This document shows, in pieces, positions 34,387-43,787 of a DNA stretch of 64,000 nucleotides. The position numbers and the translations under genes were made by a program. The DNA comes from Bradyrhizobium algeriense (GTDB lineage: Bacteria > Pseudomonadota > Alphaproteobacteria > Rhizobiales > Xanthobacteraceae): contig NZ_JAZHRV010000001.1 in NCBI RefSeq assembly GCF_036924595.1, positions 1,364,001 to 1,428,000 of the forward strand, written 5' to 3'. Each line of letters starts with the position of its first letter. Position 1 is the stretch's first letter. Under the pieces are notes generated by a model. It was not told where the DNA came from. It worked only from the letters and a program-made list of their open reading frames with translations, and made no database searches.

Positions 34387-36210
34387 ATGATAATTCGAAT
34401 ATTTCTCAGTTCGATCGTTCTGCTCCTGGCGATGACCGGTGCGGCTTTTTCCCAGCCAAAGCGGGTGCTGATTGTCCATTCCGTCGGCCGCGATTTCTCG
34501 CCGTGGGATGACTACGCAAGAAAGATCCGCGAGGAGTTGAGGCTTCAGTCGAAAGATCCCATCGATATCTTCGAGGCCTCCCTGTCGACGGCTCGCTTCC
34601 CCGACGGGAATGAAGACGCCTTTGTCAGCTATTTGAATGCGGTGTTCTCCGAGCGCAAACTCGACCTGATCATGACGATCGGCGGCCCCGCGGCACGATT
34701 CTTTCAGCAAAACCGTCCGCGGATTTTTCCTTCGATCCCAACCTTGTACGCGGCCCTCGAGCAGCGGATTTCTCCGAACGCACCGGCGACCGATGCGATG
34801 GTCTCCGTATCTATCGACGTATTGGGCACTGTCGAACAGATACTGAAGTTAGTTCCGGAGACGACCAAGGTCTTCATCGTGCACGGGAGTTCTCCGATCG
34901 AGAAGCGATGGCTGGAGGAGATGCGCAAGCTGCTCCAACCGCTGACAAGCCGGGTCGAGATCACTTATTCCAATGAACTGTCGCTGGAAGAGATCCTCAA
35001 GCAGGTGGCTGTCCTGCCACCCCGGACCATCATCGTCTACGCCCAGATGTTGGTGGACGCCGCCGGCGTCGTGCACGAAGGCGGTCGAGCCATAGACCGG
35101 ATTCACGCGGTCGCCAATGCGCCAATCTTTTCAGAACAGGACACGTTCTTCGGCCGAGGGATCGTCGGCGGCCGGATGACAAACATATCCGACGTCAGTC
35201 GCCAGACCGCCGCAGTTGCCGTGCGCATTCTCGGCGGAGAGTCGCCGGGCAGCATCAAGACGCCTCCGATTCCAGCGGCATCGCCCAGATACGACTGGAG
35301 GGAGCTGAAGCGCTGGAACATCAGTGAAAGCCAATTGCCGCCGGGCAGCGAAGCTGTTTTTCGCGTGCCCAGCCTCTGGGAGCAGTATCGCCCGCAACTG
35401 ACGGCTGTTATGGCGGCCATCCTGCTGCAGGCGGGCATCATTGCATTGCTGCTCGTCGAGCGGCGGCGACGTCTTGTCGCCGAAGCGGAGGCGATCAGTC
35501 GCCGTCAGGAGGTCGTCCGTCTGAATCGCGTCACGACCGCAAGCGTTCTGTCGTCCTCGATCGCTCATGAACTCAATCAGCCGCTCGGAGCCATCTTGAG
35601 CAATACCGAGGCCGCGCAGATGTTGCTCAAGGCTCATCCACTCGACATGGCTCAGCTCGGCGAAATCCTTTCCGATATCGTCCGGGATGAGCAACGTGCG
35701 AGCGAGATCATCAGCGGCCTGCGGAATTTGCTCAACAACAGGACGGAAGCCGATCTGCAGACGCTCGATTTGAACGACACCGTGCGCGACGTCGTCAAGA
35801 TTGTGTCTCCTGAAGTGACGAGGCGGGGAGTGATTTTACGTACCATTCTTGCGCCGGAGCCACTACGGGTGCGCTGCGATCCGATTCATCTGCAGCAAGT
35901 CATCATCAACCTCGTGATGAATGGCCTGGACGCGATGGAAGAGGTGGCCAAACCGCATAATCTGACGATCCGAACAAACCTGACTGATACCGACGGGGTC
36001 GAGGTCCGAATATCCGACTCCGGCCCGGGTATCCCCAACGATAAGCTGGCCAGCATTTTCAATCCGTTTGTCACAACGAAGCCGCAAGGGACGGGGCTGG
36101 GACTTCCAATCGCACGAACGATACTCGAGAGCTACGGCGGCGAGCTGTGGGCCGAGAGCCGCACCGGGGGCGCGGTGTTCTCCTTTAGGCTTCCGGTGGC
36201 CAGCGCTTAG
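34387..36210 (+). CDS. Sensor histidine kinase with ABC-type periplasmic domain
   Basis: 607 residues from ATG 34387 (a GTG at 34354 is possible). Signal or first span RIFLSSIVLLLAMTGAAFSQ. Periplasmic residues about 25-320 resemble ABC substrate-binding proteins of the peripla_BP_6/ABC_sub_bind type (KRVLIVHSVGRDFSPWDDYA, LDLIMTIGGPAARFF, TIIVYAQMLVDAAG, GIVGGRMTNISDVSRQTAAV). A membrane span at about 335-355 (LTAVMAAILLQAGIIALLLV) follows. The kinase core has H-box SSIAHELNQPLGAILSNTEA, N-box NLVMNGLDAMEE, and G-boxes DSGPGIP and GTGLGLPI. It senses a periplasmic ligand directly or with a partner. Neighbours suggest a pair with the receiver at 33921. Confidence 0.93.
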   Translation: MIIRIFLSSIVLLLAMTGAAFSQPKRVLIVHSVGRDFSPWDDYARKIREELRLQSKDPIDIFEASLSTARFPDGNEDAFVSYLNAVFSERKLDLIMTIGGPAARFFQQNRPRIFPSIPTLYAALEQRISPNAPATDAMVSVSIDVLGTVEQILKLVPETTKVFIVHGSSPIEKRWLEEMRKLLQPLTSRVEITYSNELSLEEILKQVAVLPPRTIIVYAQMLVDAAGVVHEGGRAIDRIHAVANAPIFSEQDTFFGRGIVGGRMTNISDVSRQTAAVAVRILGGESPGSIKTPPIPAASPRYDWRELKRWNISESQLPPGSEAVFRVPSLWEQYRPQLTAVMAAILLQAGIIALLLVERRRRLVAEAEAISRRQEVVRLNRVTTASVLSSSIAHELNQPLGAILSNTEAAQMLLKAHPLDMAQLGEILSDIVRDEQRASEIISGLRNLLNNRTEADLQTLDLNDTVRDVVKIVSPEVTRRGVILRTILAPEPLRVRCDPIHLQQVIINLVMNGLDAMEEVAKPHNLTIRTNLTDTDGVEVRISDSGPGIPNDKLASIFNPFVTTKPQGTGLGLPIARTILESYGGELWAESRTGGAVFSFRLPVASA

Positions 36211-36505
36211 GCAAAATGAGCGGTCACATTCGTTGCGCCCACAATGACCTACCGTGATGATTTCATCTGTCCATCGATGGCACGCGGGCGATGCGTTACG
36301 TATTAGAACCGCCTCACCGCTGATGAAGTCAAAGATTATCGAAACGGGCGCATCCGGCTATGCAAAATCAGACACCAACTTCTAAGGATGCCTGTCCGTT
36401 TTCGCATAGACGACGCGCGCCCGACTTGCATAGAAATCGAACGAAGAACTGACTGAGGGCACCTTTCTTAGAATGCCGTGAAGCCACTGCGAGCTGGAGG
36501 TCACA
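36211..36505. promoter_or_regulatory. Gap with three TGCATAG-type elements
   Basis: CTATGCAAAATC at 36358-36369 reads leftward. GTTTTCGCATAG at 36398-36409 and CGACTTGCATAG at 36422-36433 read rightward, 97 and 73 bp before ATG 36506. The leftward element has no minus-strand gene to serve (the kinase gene ends at 36210 on the plus strand), which may mean an unrecognised transcript antisense to the kinase end or a relic. Confidence 0.6.
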
Positions 36506-36814
36506 ATGCCTTTCTCGATCTCGATGATTGTCGTGAGTTCTCAGTTGGTTGTTGCAGTGGCTGACAATGTGCCAAAGTTCGATATTGCCCGAAATTGCAA
36601 GCTCGATGTTGCCGCTACCGCCGGGCTCTCCGTCGATCAATCGTTAAAAAGCTGCATAAGGGATGAACATCAAGCCCGCCGGCAGCTGGCCAGCCGGTGG
36701 TCGAAGCTTCCCGCGGCCAACAGAGCAAACTGTACCGCGAACGAAAGCGTTGGCGGCACGCCGAGCTACGTCAGCCTGTTGACTTGCCTTCAACTGGACC
36801 AATGGGCCCGATGA
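36506..36814 (+). CDS. Small conserved protein with Cys pattern
   Basis: 102 residues; ribosome site ggagg 7 bp before ATG 36506. A hydrophobic start (MIVVSSQLVVAVA) acts as signal or anchor. The rest is PKFDIARNCKLDVAATAGLS then S-L-K-S-C-I-R-D-E-x-x-A-R-R-Q-L and ANCTANESVGGTPSYVSLLT-C. Four cysteines (N-C-K, S-C-I, N-C-T, T-C-L) suggest two disulfides in the periplasm. To my knowledge similar proteins occur across Bradyrhizobium, all without function. A decayed DUF2721 gene follows on the other strand. Confidence 0.75.
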   Translation: MPFSISMIVVSSQLVVAVADNVPKFDIARNCKLDVAATAGLSVDQSLKSCIRDEHQARRQLASRWSKLPAANRANCTANESVGGTPSYVSLLTCLQLDQWAR

Positions 36815-36913
36815 CTGCTCAGTCTGGTCTTTCGTACTTTGGATCGCAAGCCGACGATGCCGGGGGACGGCGAACGCAAGTACATTCAGCCGCAGGGTTT
36901 TCCAAATCAGCTG

Positions 36914-37322
36914 TAATGGTCGTGCTCACTCAGTGCAATTCGCACCTCCCGGGCAAATCGACCAGCGAGATGGTGAACGCGGCGAGCGATATCATGAAGA
37001 AGACAGCGACCCCGCTTATGCTGGAGTTGCAAGAACGCCGTTACAAAAGCGACGATGACCAGCAATGCTGGCGACCACCGCCCAGAAGATGGCCCGGTTC
37101 ATCATCGCCGCGCGTCGCATCAGGCGTGGAAGATCGGCCTTGAGCCGGCACCGGACGGTATCGTCAATCAGCAATCCCATTCAGGATTACCGTTCGGTCG
37201 ACGATTCGGTTCGGGCGGGAAATCAGGACGGCAATGAAGGCGGCCAGCGCACCGAGAAGAAACGCAGGCGCCGCCGCCTGCGAAATGACATGCGATAGCT
37301 GACTGACGGAGGGCGTATCTGA
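36914..37322 (-). pseudogene. Decayed DUF2721 gene, second copy
   Basis: The plus-strand DNA aligns over its length with the intact DUF2721 gene at 19866-20300: gctcactcagtgcaatt against gctcagtgcgat, caagaacgccgttacaaaag against aagaacgcggttacaaaag, cggttcatcat and cgccgccgcctgcga. There are at least two small indels that break the frame, for example gggcaaatcgac against gggcaaaatcgat. No single open frame covers it. Confidence 0.8.
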
Positions 37323-37515
37323 CAACGTCGGATCCAGCTTGACGTTATTACTTTCACGGAATCCCGGATCATCGCAGCGAGAGGGACCGGCTGTGCGTCG
37401 CGCTTACAGCTAGTCGATTCAACTCCGACCCATCATGCTCTCTAGCCCGCCAGCGGCCGGGTGTGCTTTGATTGGTAAAATTCCGATTATGGGGCTGCTT
37501 TTGACGGAAGACGGG

Positions 37516-37896
37516 ATGGAAAATTTGGAACTGCAGGGCGTGGGTATCCTCTTGGTCGAGGATTCCTGGCACGTCGGCAAAGCCTTGAAGACCTTGCTTC
37601 ATGTCTTGGGAGCGGACGTGGCCGGACCAGCCGCGACCACGGCGGACGCCGAGCGCCTGGTTGCCGAGTGCACCCCGGATGTAGCCATCGTCGACATTAA
37701 TCTCCGAGAAGGCGAGCGGGCCGACGGCTTGATCGATCGGCTGCATGAACAAGGCATTCCAGTTATCGTGCTCACTGGCTACGCGGTTGTTTCTCTAGCC
37801 CCAGGAAAGGCCGAGGCCATTCTGCAGAAGCCCGTCAGCAAGGAACAGCTTCTTGCGATCTTGCTCCCGATCATTGCCAGGAAGGTGGATCGATGA
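37516..37896 (+). CDS. Single-domain response regulator
   Basis: 126 residues from ATG 37516 (ggaag upstream; an earlier ATG at 37489 is possible). The receiver fold has ILLVEDSWHVG, phospho-acceptor in VAIVDINLREGE, Thr-Gly in VIVLTGYA and Lys in AILQKPVSKE. This subtype commonly accompanies HWE kinases, one of which lies convergently 25 bp away (37922). It probably accepts phosphate from that kinase. No output domain is present. Confidence 0.9.
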   Translation: MENLELQGVGILLVEDSWHVGKALKTLLHVLGADVAGPAATTADAERLVAECTPDVAIVDINLREGERADGLIDRLHEQGIPVIVLTGYAVVSLAPGKAEAILQKPVSKEQLLAILLPIIARKVDR

Positions 37897-37921
37897 AGGG
37901 GTTCTCCCGTGCGATGGTCGC

Positions 37922-39844
37922 TTATCTGCGCTTGAGGGGCATCTCGATTGTGCAGCACACGCCCTCGGACGAAAAAGCGAGGTCGACCTTACCACCGAGT
38001 TCGTGAGGGATGAGATCGCAAATAAGGCTGGTCCCGTATCCGTATTGAGTCGGAGCCGATACCGGTGGGCCGCCCGTCTCACGCCATACGGTCATCACAC
38101 TTGTCGCCGTATCGTCGCTGTTGCCGCACTCCCAGCTTACCGACACCCGACCATCCGGAATCGACAGCGCGCCGTATTTGGAGGCGTTGGTCACAAGCTC
38201 ATGCAGCACCATCCCCAGCGCCTCGGATGCCGCGGCGGTGAGTGTGATGTCGGGGCCGTTAGTCGTCGTATTTGCGTCCGTCGCGTAGGGAGCTAGCTGG
38301 CGGCGGACAATATCCGCGAGGCGAACGCCCTGCCAGTGACCTTGGCTCAATAGCTCATGAGCGACTGCCATGCTTTGGATGCGGCGATCGAGTGCCTGGA
38401 TAAACTCGTCCATCGTGCTGCTGCCCTGGCGCGTATACATGGCGACCACGGCAACGCGCGTGAGCACGTTCTTGACGCGGTGGTCAAGCTCCGCGATCAG
38501 CAAGCGTTGGTGCTCGTCAGCCCGCTTGCGCTCGGTGATGTCGAGGGTCAGGCCTTTGATGCGTACACAGTGCCCGGATGCGTCGAACTCGGCCGTCGCT
38601 GTTTCCTCCAGCCACATTTCATGACCGTCAGGACGCATCACACGGAAGGTGACCGCATACGAAGGGCTGTCGGGGCGGACGTTCCTCACGTGCGCTTTGA
38701 AGTGCGCGCGGTCCGCCGGATGAATCGACGCAAGAAAATCAGTCCCGGTAAAGGGCGCTTGCGGGTCGTATCCCAGAATCTTTGCCGCGTTATCGCTGCG
38801 GTGCGACGAACCGGTGCGGACATCCCATTCGAAAGCCGTCACCGCCCCGGCCGTCAACGCCTCCTGCAGCCGCGCCGCGCCCTCACTGAGCGCTGCCTCG
38901 TGCAGACGCCGCTCTGCGAACAGCGCGGCAAGAACGAACGTGCAGAGCGACGTCGTCAGGATGCCGGCTTGGGCACCCAGGATGCGGTCGGCGATCGGGA
39001 GATCGGGGTCGCCGAAATACCCGATGCCGAAGGTAGTCGTCCATACGATTGTCAGTGCAACGATGAACGCGGCCGCCGCGGCGAACGCCGGCCGGCAGCG
39101 GGCGGCAAGCCACAGCAACAGTGGGAACAGCAAGGCGAGCGGCACCAAAGTCGCCCATGATTCGCGGGGTAGAAAGATATTAATCGCGCTTGTCGCGGTT
39201 ATCGCCACGAGCGCCATGGCACCTTCGATGGCCTCGCTCTGCGGTGGCGGGTTGCGCACGGCCGCGGCAACTCCGATCAACACCGGTGCAACCGTGACGA
39301 TGCCGAGGGCGTCGGCCGCAAACCAATGCTGCCAAATGGTCAGGATCGGTGCCGTCGAGCCGTGGAACAGTTTGAACCCCAGAGCCCCACCGATTCCGGA
39401 GACGGCCGCCGCGAAGACCGCTGCCGCCAGTAATCCCAGGACGTGGCGCAGCCGGTCGGGGCTGAAATCCGAACCAAATTGGCGCTCGACAAGGAGAGCC
39501 GTGAGGATCGCTTCTCCAGCATTGCATAAGGCGAAGGTGATAGCGCCGGCGAAGGTTCGGTCTCCCAACAGATTGGCTACGATCGTTGCCGCCATCGTAC
39601 CGATTGCCACCGGCCATCGCGCACTCCGGCCCACCGCTATCAGGACGCCGGCGGCAACACCGGAGGCCGGCCAGAACACGGCTACGCCGTCAGGTTTTGT
39701 CAGTAGAGAAAGACTCAGTCGCGCCGCCAGGAAATAGGCGATGCCGACCGCCACAGCGAGCCCGATCGCGCTGACCCATCGCCGCGTCGGATCAGCGACA
39801 GGGAGCACTCGGCGCTGGACCTGATTTCGTAGATCCTGAAGCAC
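37922..39844 (-). CDS. MASE1-PAS-HWE sensor histidine kinase
   Basis: 640 residues from GTG 39844, which is preceded by gagagagg at 7 bp. The frame extends 56 codons further to ATG 40012, but that stretch contains a GATTTTGCATAG element and reads like promoter. MASE1 covers about residues 20-300 with eight or more membrane spans (GLAVAVGIAYFLAARLSLSL, VAVFWPASGVAAGVLIAV, WFAADALGIVTVAPVLIG). A PAS domain lies at about 320-440 (TAFEWDVRTGSSHRSDNAAK, MRPDGHEMWLEETATAEF). The HWE/HisKA_2 kinase core covers about 450-640: AELDHRVKNVLTRVAVVAMY, MVLHELVTNASKYGAL, QYGYGTSLICDLIPHELGG. HWE kinases are typical of Rhizobiales and often sense light or stress. Confidence 0.92.
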   Translation of the reverse strand: MLQDLRNQVQRRVLPVADPTRRWVSAIGLAVAVGIAYFLAARLSLSLLTKPDGVAVFWPASGVAAGVLIAVGRSARWPVAIGTMAATIVANLLGDRTFAGAITFALCNAGEAILTALLVERQFGSDFSPDRLRHVLGLLAAAVFAAAVSGIGGALGFKLFHGSTAPILTIWQHWFAADALGIVTVAPVLIGVAAAVRNPPPQSEAIEGAMALVAITATSAINIFLPRESWATLVPLALLFPLLLWLAARCRPAFAAAAAFIVALTIVWTTTFGIGYFGDPDLPIADRILGAQAGILTTSLCTFVLAALFAERRLHEAALSEGAARLQEALTAGAVTAFEWDVRTGSSHRSDNAAKILGYDPQAPFTGTDFLASIHPADRAHFKAHVRNVRPDSPSYAVTFRVMRPDGHEMWLEETATAEFDASGHCVRIKGLTLDITERKRADEHQRLLIAELDHRVKNVLTRVAVVAMYTRQGSSTMDEFIQALDRRIQSMAVAHELLSQGHWQGVRLADIVRRQLAPYATDANTTTNGPDITLTAAASEALGMVLHELVTNASKYGALSIPDGRVSVSWECGNSDDTATSVMTVWRETGGPPVSAPTQYGYGTSLICDLIPHELGGKVDLAFSSEGVCCTIEMPLKRR

Positions 39845-39977
39845 GCGGCAGCCTCTCTCGAACCCCGCATGTAGCACAAAACGTGCGACGCGAGCGATAT
39901 TAAGCCCTATTGCCAGCGCGCAACCGAAGTCGGTAATGCCGAAAGCTGAACCGCTCAGGCCGCCCCAGAAACTGTCC

Positions 39978-39989
39978 GATTTTGCATAG
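39978..39989 (+). promoter_or_regulatory. GATTTTGCATAG element before the small secreted gene
   Basis: An exact 12-bp copy, 105 bp before ATG 40094, oriented toward that gene and away from the kinase. Confidence 0.6.
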
Positions 39990-40093
39990 TCACCGGTATG
40001 AAGAAGGTTCACCTTATCGCCTGCGATGTCACGCGGCGTATGTCAGCGCAGATTGTTCAATGAAACCGTTTAGTCAGAAGGGCGGAGGTAACG

Positions 40094-40354
40094 ATGAAGA
40101 AGCTTTCGATCGCGCTATCTGCGTTGCTGATGGCTGGGTTCATCACGGCAAGCACTGAACCGGCCGGGGCGGTAGTGTATTGCCAATATGTTGCCTATCC
40201 GGTGGGATGCGTCGCAAGGCCCGGCGTGGTGCTGCGGCCGCGGCCGGTCGCGCGAGCCGTGGTCACTCCCGGCGTCGGTGCTGCCGGAGTTGGAGTACGG
40301 CCTCGGACACCGATGAATCGCGGGGGTCCGGTTAATCGCGTCGGGAGGCGCTGA
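40094..40354 (+). CDS. Small secreted basic protein
   Basis: 86 residues with a strong ribosome site (cggaggt) before ATG 40094. Signal peptide MKKLSIALSALLMAGFITAS, cleaved near PAGA. The 60-residue mature part starts VVYCQYVAYPVGCVARPG, two Cys for a loop, then a long basic Arg/Pro/Val/Gly stretch ending RGGPVNRVGRR. It is a common Bradyrhizobium type of small exported protein, function unknown. It sits behind a GATTTTGCATAG element like the genes further left. Confidence 0.75.
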   Translation: MKKLSIALSALLMAGFITASTEPAGAVVYCQYVAYPVGCVARPGVVLRPRPVARAVVTPGVGAAGVGVRPRTPMNRGGPVNRVGRR

Positions 40355-41333
40355 AACTGAATGGGGCGCTGCAACCCTGCGGTCCCCCCATTTTTCTATC
40401 TCAAAGAACTTCAGCCAAAGCTGGAATCGGCGCTTCGGGAGTTGCCTGGTCGAGACATCTTCCTGTTTCGGGTTCGAACGGGCCTTCACCGCTTTGCGAA
40501 GTTGGATGCCGTAGCTCTGATAGCGTTGGCTCGCGAGGCGCGTTTGGGGCCGGCGGTGCACCGAAGGATTCGCCGAATCATGGATGATGCTGGGGCAGTC
40601 CGAGGCAATACGATCGATCCTGAAAGGGCAGGCGAGTTCGTGGGAATCAGTGATCGTCAGGTCCGGTATGTAGTGCAACGGGTCGTGGAATTGCTTGAAC
40701 CACAGCTGAGGTAAGGGCGGCGTCTCTTGAGGCGAGCACAAGTTCGACGGATAATTTTCCGGAACGAGATTGTTTTGTAGGGCTTCCACTATCGGTCTTA
40801 GCCATCGTGGTTGGTCTGAGAACTCGAAGGTGATGGCCCGACGTGCACAGATCGTCAAAATCGCTCCACGAGAGCTCGATGAGACCTTGGTCCTAACAAG
40901 ATTGTCTGAAACGGCGACGCTTTCGCATGCGCTGCTCCATCCATTCGAGGATTGGCGGGAGCGCGACCCGGCGTTCTCATCACCGATAGCGGCCATTGGG
41001 ACAATGCGATGACAATGTATTAATCGCCCAGTTTCGGTTCAAGAAGGGCTGCGTTACAAACAAGGCAACGTTACAAACAAGGACCGGCGGGACCCGGAGA
41101 GGGTTCCAGATCCCTGGCAGTCGGAACAGAATCCATCCCTTTTGGGATTAGGATTCTCGGCGAGCTATTCGAAGCAGAACACGGCGCGCTCAACGTACGT
41201 TGAAGTTCGTCAGTCACGTTCTTGTTCGAGGAACGGTAGCGCTGAACTTTGCAGAGGCAACTGGTCGCACCGGGCGGAACCGAACCCGGTTCTAACGCCT
41301 TGTTTGGAATGAGCGATCCAAGCAGGAGAGCCT
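40355..41333. other. About 980 bp without a supported gene
   Basis: Overlapping open frames exist on both strands (plus 40361-40714 and 40770-41012; minus 40115-40996). None has a convincing start, domain or signal. The plus-strand frame at 40361 has a faintly regulator-like end (VGISDRQVRYVVQRVVEL) but no ribosome site. 41050-41090 contains a short direct repeat (ttacaaacaagg twice). Confidence 0.45.
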
Positions 41334-41612
41334 ATGAAGATCACAGCGCATTCCGAGAGCCATATTGTCGAGTTGGATGACGGCACGAAATGGCAAATCT
41401 TCCCCGGTGATCTCGACGTCACCCTACACTGGAAGCCTGAGACCGATGTCAAACTTGTGCGCATTGACGATGACATCAGCCTTCAAGCCTTGATCAGCGA
41501 GGGTGATAACGGCCGTGTGCGCGTCCGGCCAGTGGGGCAAAGTTGGCCCCGAAGCGTCCAAGTCGCAATCGGAAAGACAAAGCGCGGTCAACGCCGGACC
41601 GGCAGAGGCTAA
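41334..41612 (+). CDS. Small conserved hypothetical protein
   Basis: 92 residues, ribosome site caggaga before ATG. An all-beta start MKITAHSESHIVELDDGTKW, then QIFPGDLDVTLHWKPETDVK and LVRIDDDISLQALIS. This resembles a small barrel of the kind seen in many short rhizobial hypothetical proteins. The last 15 residues (IGKTKRGQRRTGRG) are basic and may result from loss of an earlier stop. No function can be given. Confidence 0.6.
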   Translation: MKITAHSESHIVELDDGTKWQIFPGDLDVTLHWKPETDVKLVRIDDDISLQALISEGDNGRVRVRPVGQSWPRSVQVAIGKTKRGQRRTGRG

Positions 41613-41774
41613 TATCCAAGAAGCGCACCTCGATGACGGTGAAGACCCAACCCACGGAGTGGCGAAATACGCCAGCACCTATGGGACAGGCGCCGTCGAA
41701 GAGATCGAAGCCTGCGCGAGCGGCGCGGCCTGCTTCTTCTCAGGCTGAGACGGAAGCCGCAAGACAAAGCTCGC

Positions 41775-42230
41775 TCAAAAAGCAGCGCCGGAGGCCCGCT
41801 CATAGAACACCATCAGCTTTTCCCGCTCTTCAAAGCCCCATAGCGGCGGCGTCAGGGCACCAACGTCCATCGCCTGGGTGGTAATGTTGAGCAGATGCGA
41901 CAGCAGGCGCCCGATCTCGCAATAGAGCACCCGGATGTGCTGGCCGCGCCGGGGGACCGTGATCCCAAGCAGCTTTTCCGCCGCGAGGCAGAACGCATGC
42001 TCCTGGTTCATCGGTGCGACATAGTCGAGCCGGTCGAAGTAGGGCAACGCCTGCAGGTAGGTCTTGTGCTCGATCAACTTTTCGGTGCCGCGATGGAGTA
42101 GGCCGATATGGGGGTCGACACGCTCGACCACCTCACCGTCAAGTTCCAGCACAAGGCGCAACACCCCGTGCGCTGCCGGGTGTTGCGGTCCAAAATTGAT
42201 CGTGAAATTGCGGGGCGCAGCGTCGGCCAT
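41775..42230 (-). pseudogene. nuoD: nuoD fragment (N-terminal 150 residues of complex I subunit D)
   Basis: From ATG 42230 the frame reads as the start of NADH-quinone oxidoreductase subunit [81 protein letters not shown] and ends at VFYERASGA, followed by two unrelated residues and a stop. The family is about 390-400 residues, so more than 60 percent is deleted. The matching sequence stops where the plus-strand basic open frame begins. It was probably part of a second nuo cluster; the decayed nuoB lies 400 bp away in the opposite direction. Confidence 0.88.
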
Positions 42231-42427
42231 GCGGGCCTCGTTTCGTTTGCTGGAGCCGCTGGTGAAACGTCCGGTACCATCACCGGTTCTACAGGTGTGC
42301 CGGCCGGCGAGATTTGAGCCAGCCGGCCAGGAACCTTTCGTCTGGCTTTGGTTTGGCCCCCAAGAGGCGAGAGCGGCGTGCATTTTCGAGAAACAATCAG
42401 ATGCATGGAAACCGAGTCGATCCAGCA

Positions 42428-42592
42428 ATGACCGAAAGGAACGAACGCCCGACAGCGCCTTATCCGGCCGAGAAGGCCAGAGGAGGCGAGATCATTCTCC
42501 GCACTCCCCTGCGCCGCGCGATCTTCATCGCAGGGTTGGCGGGAGCCGTGGTGTTGGCGCTGCTTCTCGCCTTTGCCCGATTTGCTCATTGA
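42428..42592 (+). CDS. Small single-span membrane protein
   Basis: 54 residues from ATG 42428: a charged start [20 protein letters not shown], then [20 protein letters not shown] with a membrane span [13 protein letters not shown] at the end. The T-P-x-R-R-x-I-F-I-x-G pattern is familiar from tiny membrane proteins of Bradyrhizobiaceae that are often mis-annotated as transporter permeases. It lies between the two nuo remnants. The ribosome site is weak. Confidence 0.6.
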   Translation: MTERNERPTAPYPAEKARGGEIILRTPLRRAIFIAGLAGAVVLALLLAFARFAH

Positions 42593-42635
42593 ACCGTGCA
42601 TCGCATCGGCAGTGCCGGGCCAGCAGGAGATCTGC

Positions 42636-43231
<596 letters not shown>

Positions 43232-43307
43232 GAAGGCTGTCCAGGTTCTAGGATGATCGATCTTAGCAGTATCCGCTGGTGGAACTGAACCATTTGCAGA
43301 CTTCCGT

Positions 43308-43547
43308 ATGCATCTGCGAGATATCTGCGAAGGCGGACATCATGGCTACAAGGTCTTTCAGGTCACGATGAACGGCGAGGCGCATACCTTTGATAGCTTC
43401 GAATACGCCATTCATGCGCTCACACCGACCTGCGATCATTGCGGAATCCGCATCGTCGGGCACGGCTTGGAGAAGGCAGGGACTTTTTTCTGTTGCGAGC
43501 ATTGCGCCCAAGGCGAAGGCGCTAAAGGTCTACGTGATCGAATCTAG
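43308..43547 (+). CDS. Small Cys-rich putative zinc protein
   Basis: 79 residues: MHLRDICEGGHHGYKVFQVT, then TFDSFEYAIHALTPTCDHCG, IRIVGHGLEKAGTFFCCEHC and AQGEGAKGLRDRI. Two C-x-x-C units (CDHC and CEHC, the second preceded by a further Cys) about 20 residues apart form a likely zinc ribbon. Similar small proteins occur in many alphaproteobacteria, function unknown. A longer start is not available; no strong ribosome site is visible. Confidence 0.7.
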   Translation: MHLRDICEGGHHGYKVFQVTMNGEAHTFDSFEYAIHALTPTCDHCGIRIVGHGLEKAGTFFCCEHCAQGEGAKGLRDRI

Positions 43548-43787
43548 CCCCGGCAATTGATGCGGCCTAGATTCTCGGCATGATCCGAATTATTCCCTCG
43601 ACCGCACGCCGCGCGGCGCGAGGCGGCCACCCTGCATCTCCAGTTCCACATTACGGCGCCTGTTGCTGCAACCGTGCGCGGGTTTGGGAGTTCCGTGAAA
43701 TACCACCGCAAGTGACGACACGGAATGGATTGCGTGTGACCGGAACCGGTTCGGCCATTGCGGCTTTCCAAGAGATGGAGCGGAGCC

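Noticed and set aside
38357..39737. Plus-strand frames opposite the MASE1 kinase
   Set aside because: The minus strand shows clear kinase, PAS and MASE1 motifs; the plus frames have none.
20495..39989. TTGCATAG motifs as sigma-54 promoters (TTGC at -12)
   Set aside because: The required GG at the -24 position, 10 bp upstream of the GC, is absent in all copies inspected.
40115..40996. 293-codon minus-strand frame
   Set aside because: No domain, its 3' part is antisense to the small secreted gene at 40094 with a strong ribosome site, and composition is like random high G+C sequence.
41633..41884. Basic plus-strand frame (MTVKTQPTEWRN start)
   Set aside because: Resembles small basic proteins of rhizobia, but its 3' part runs into the antisense of the nuoD fragment and there is no ribosome site; a fused or truncated remnant at most.
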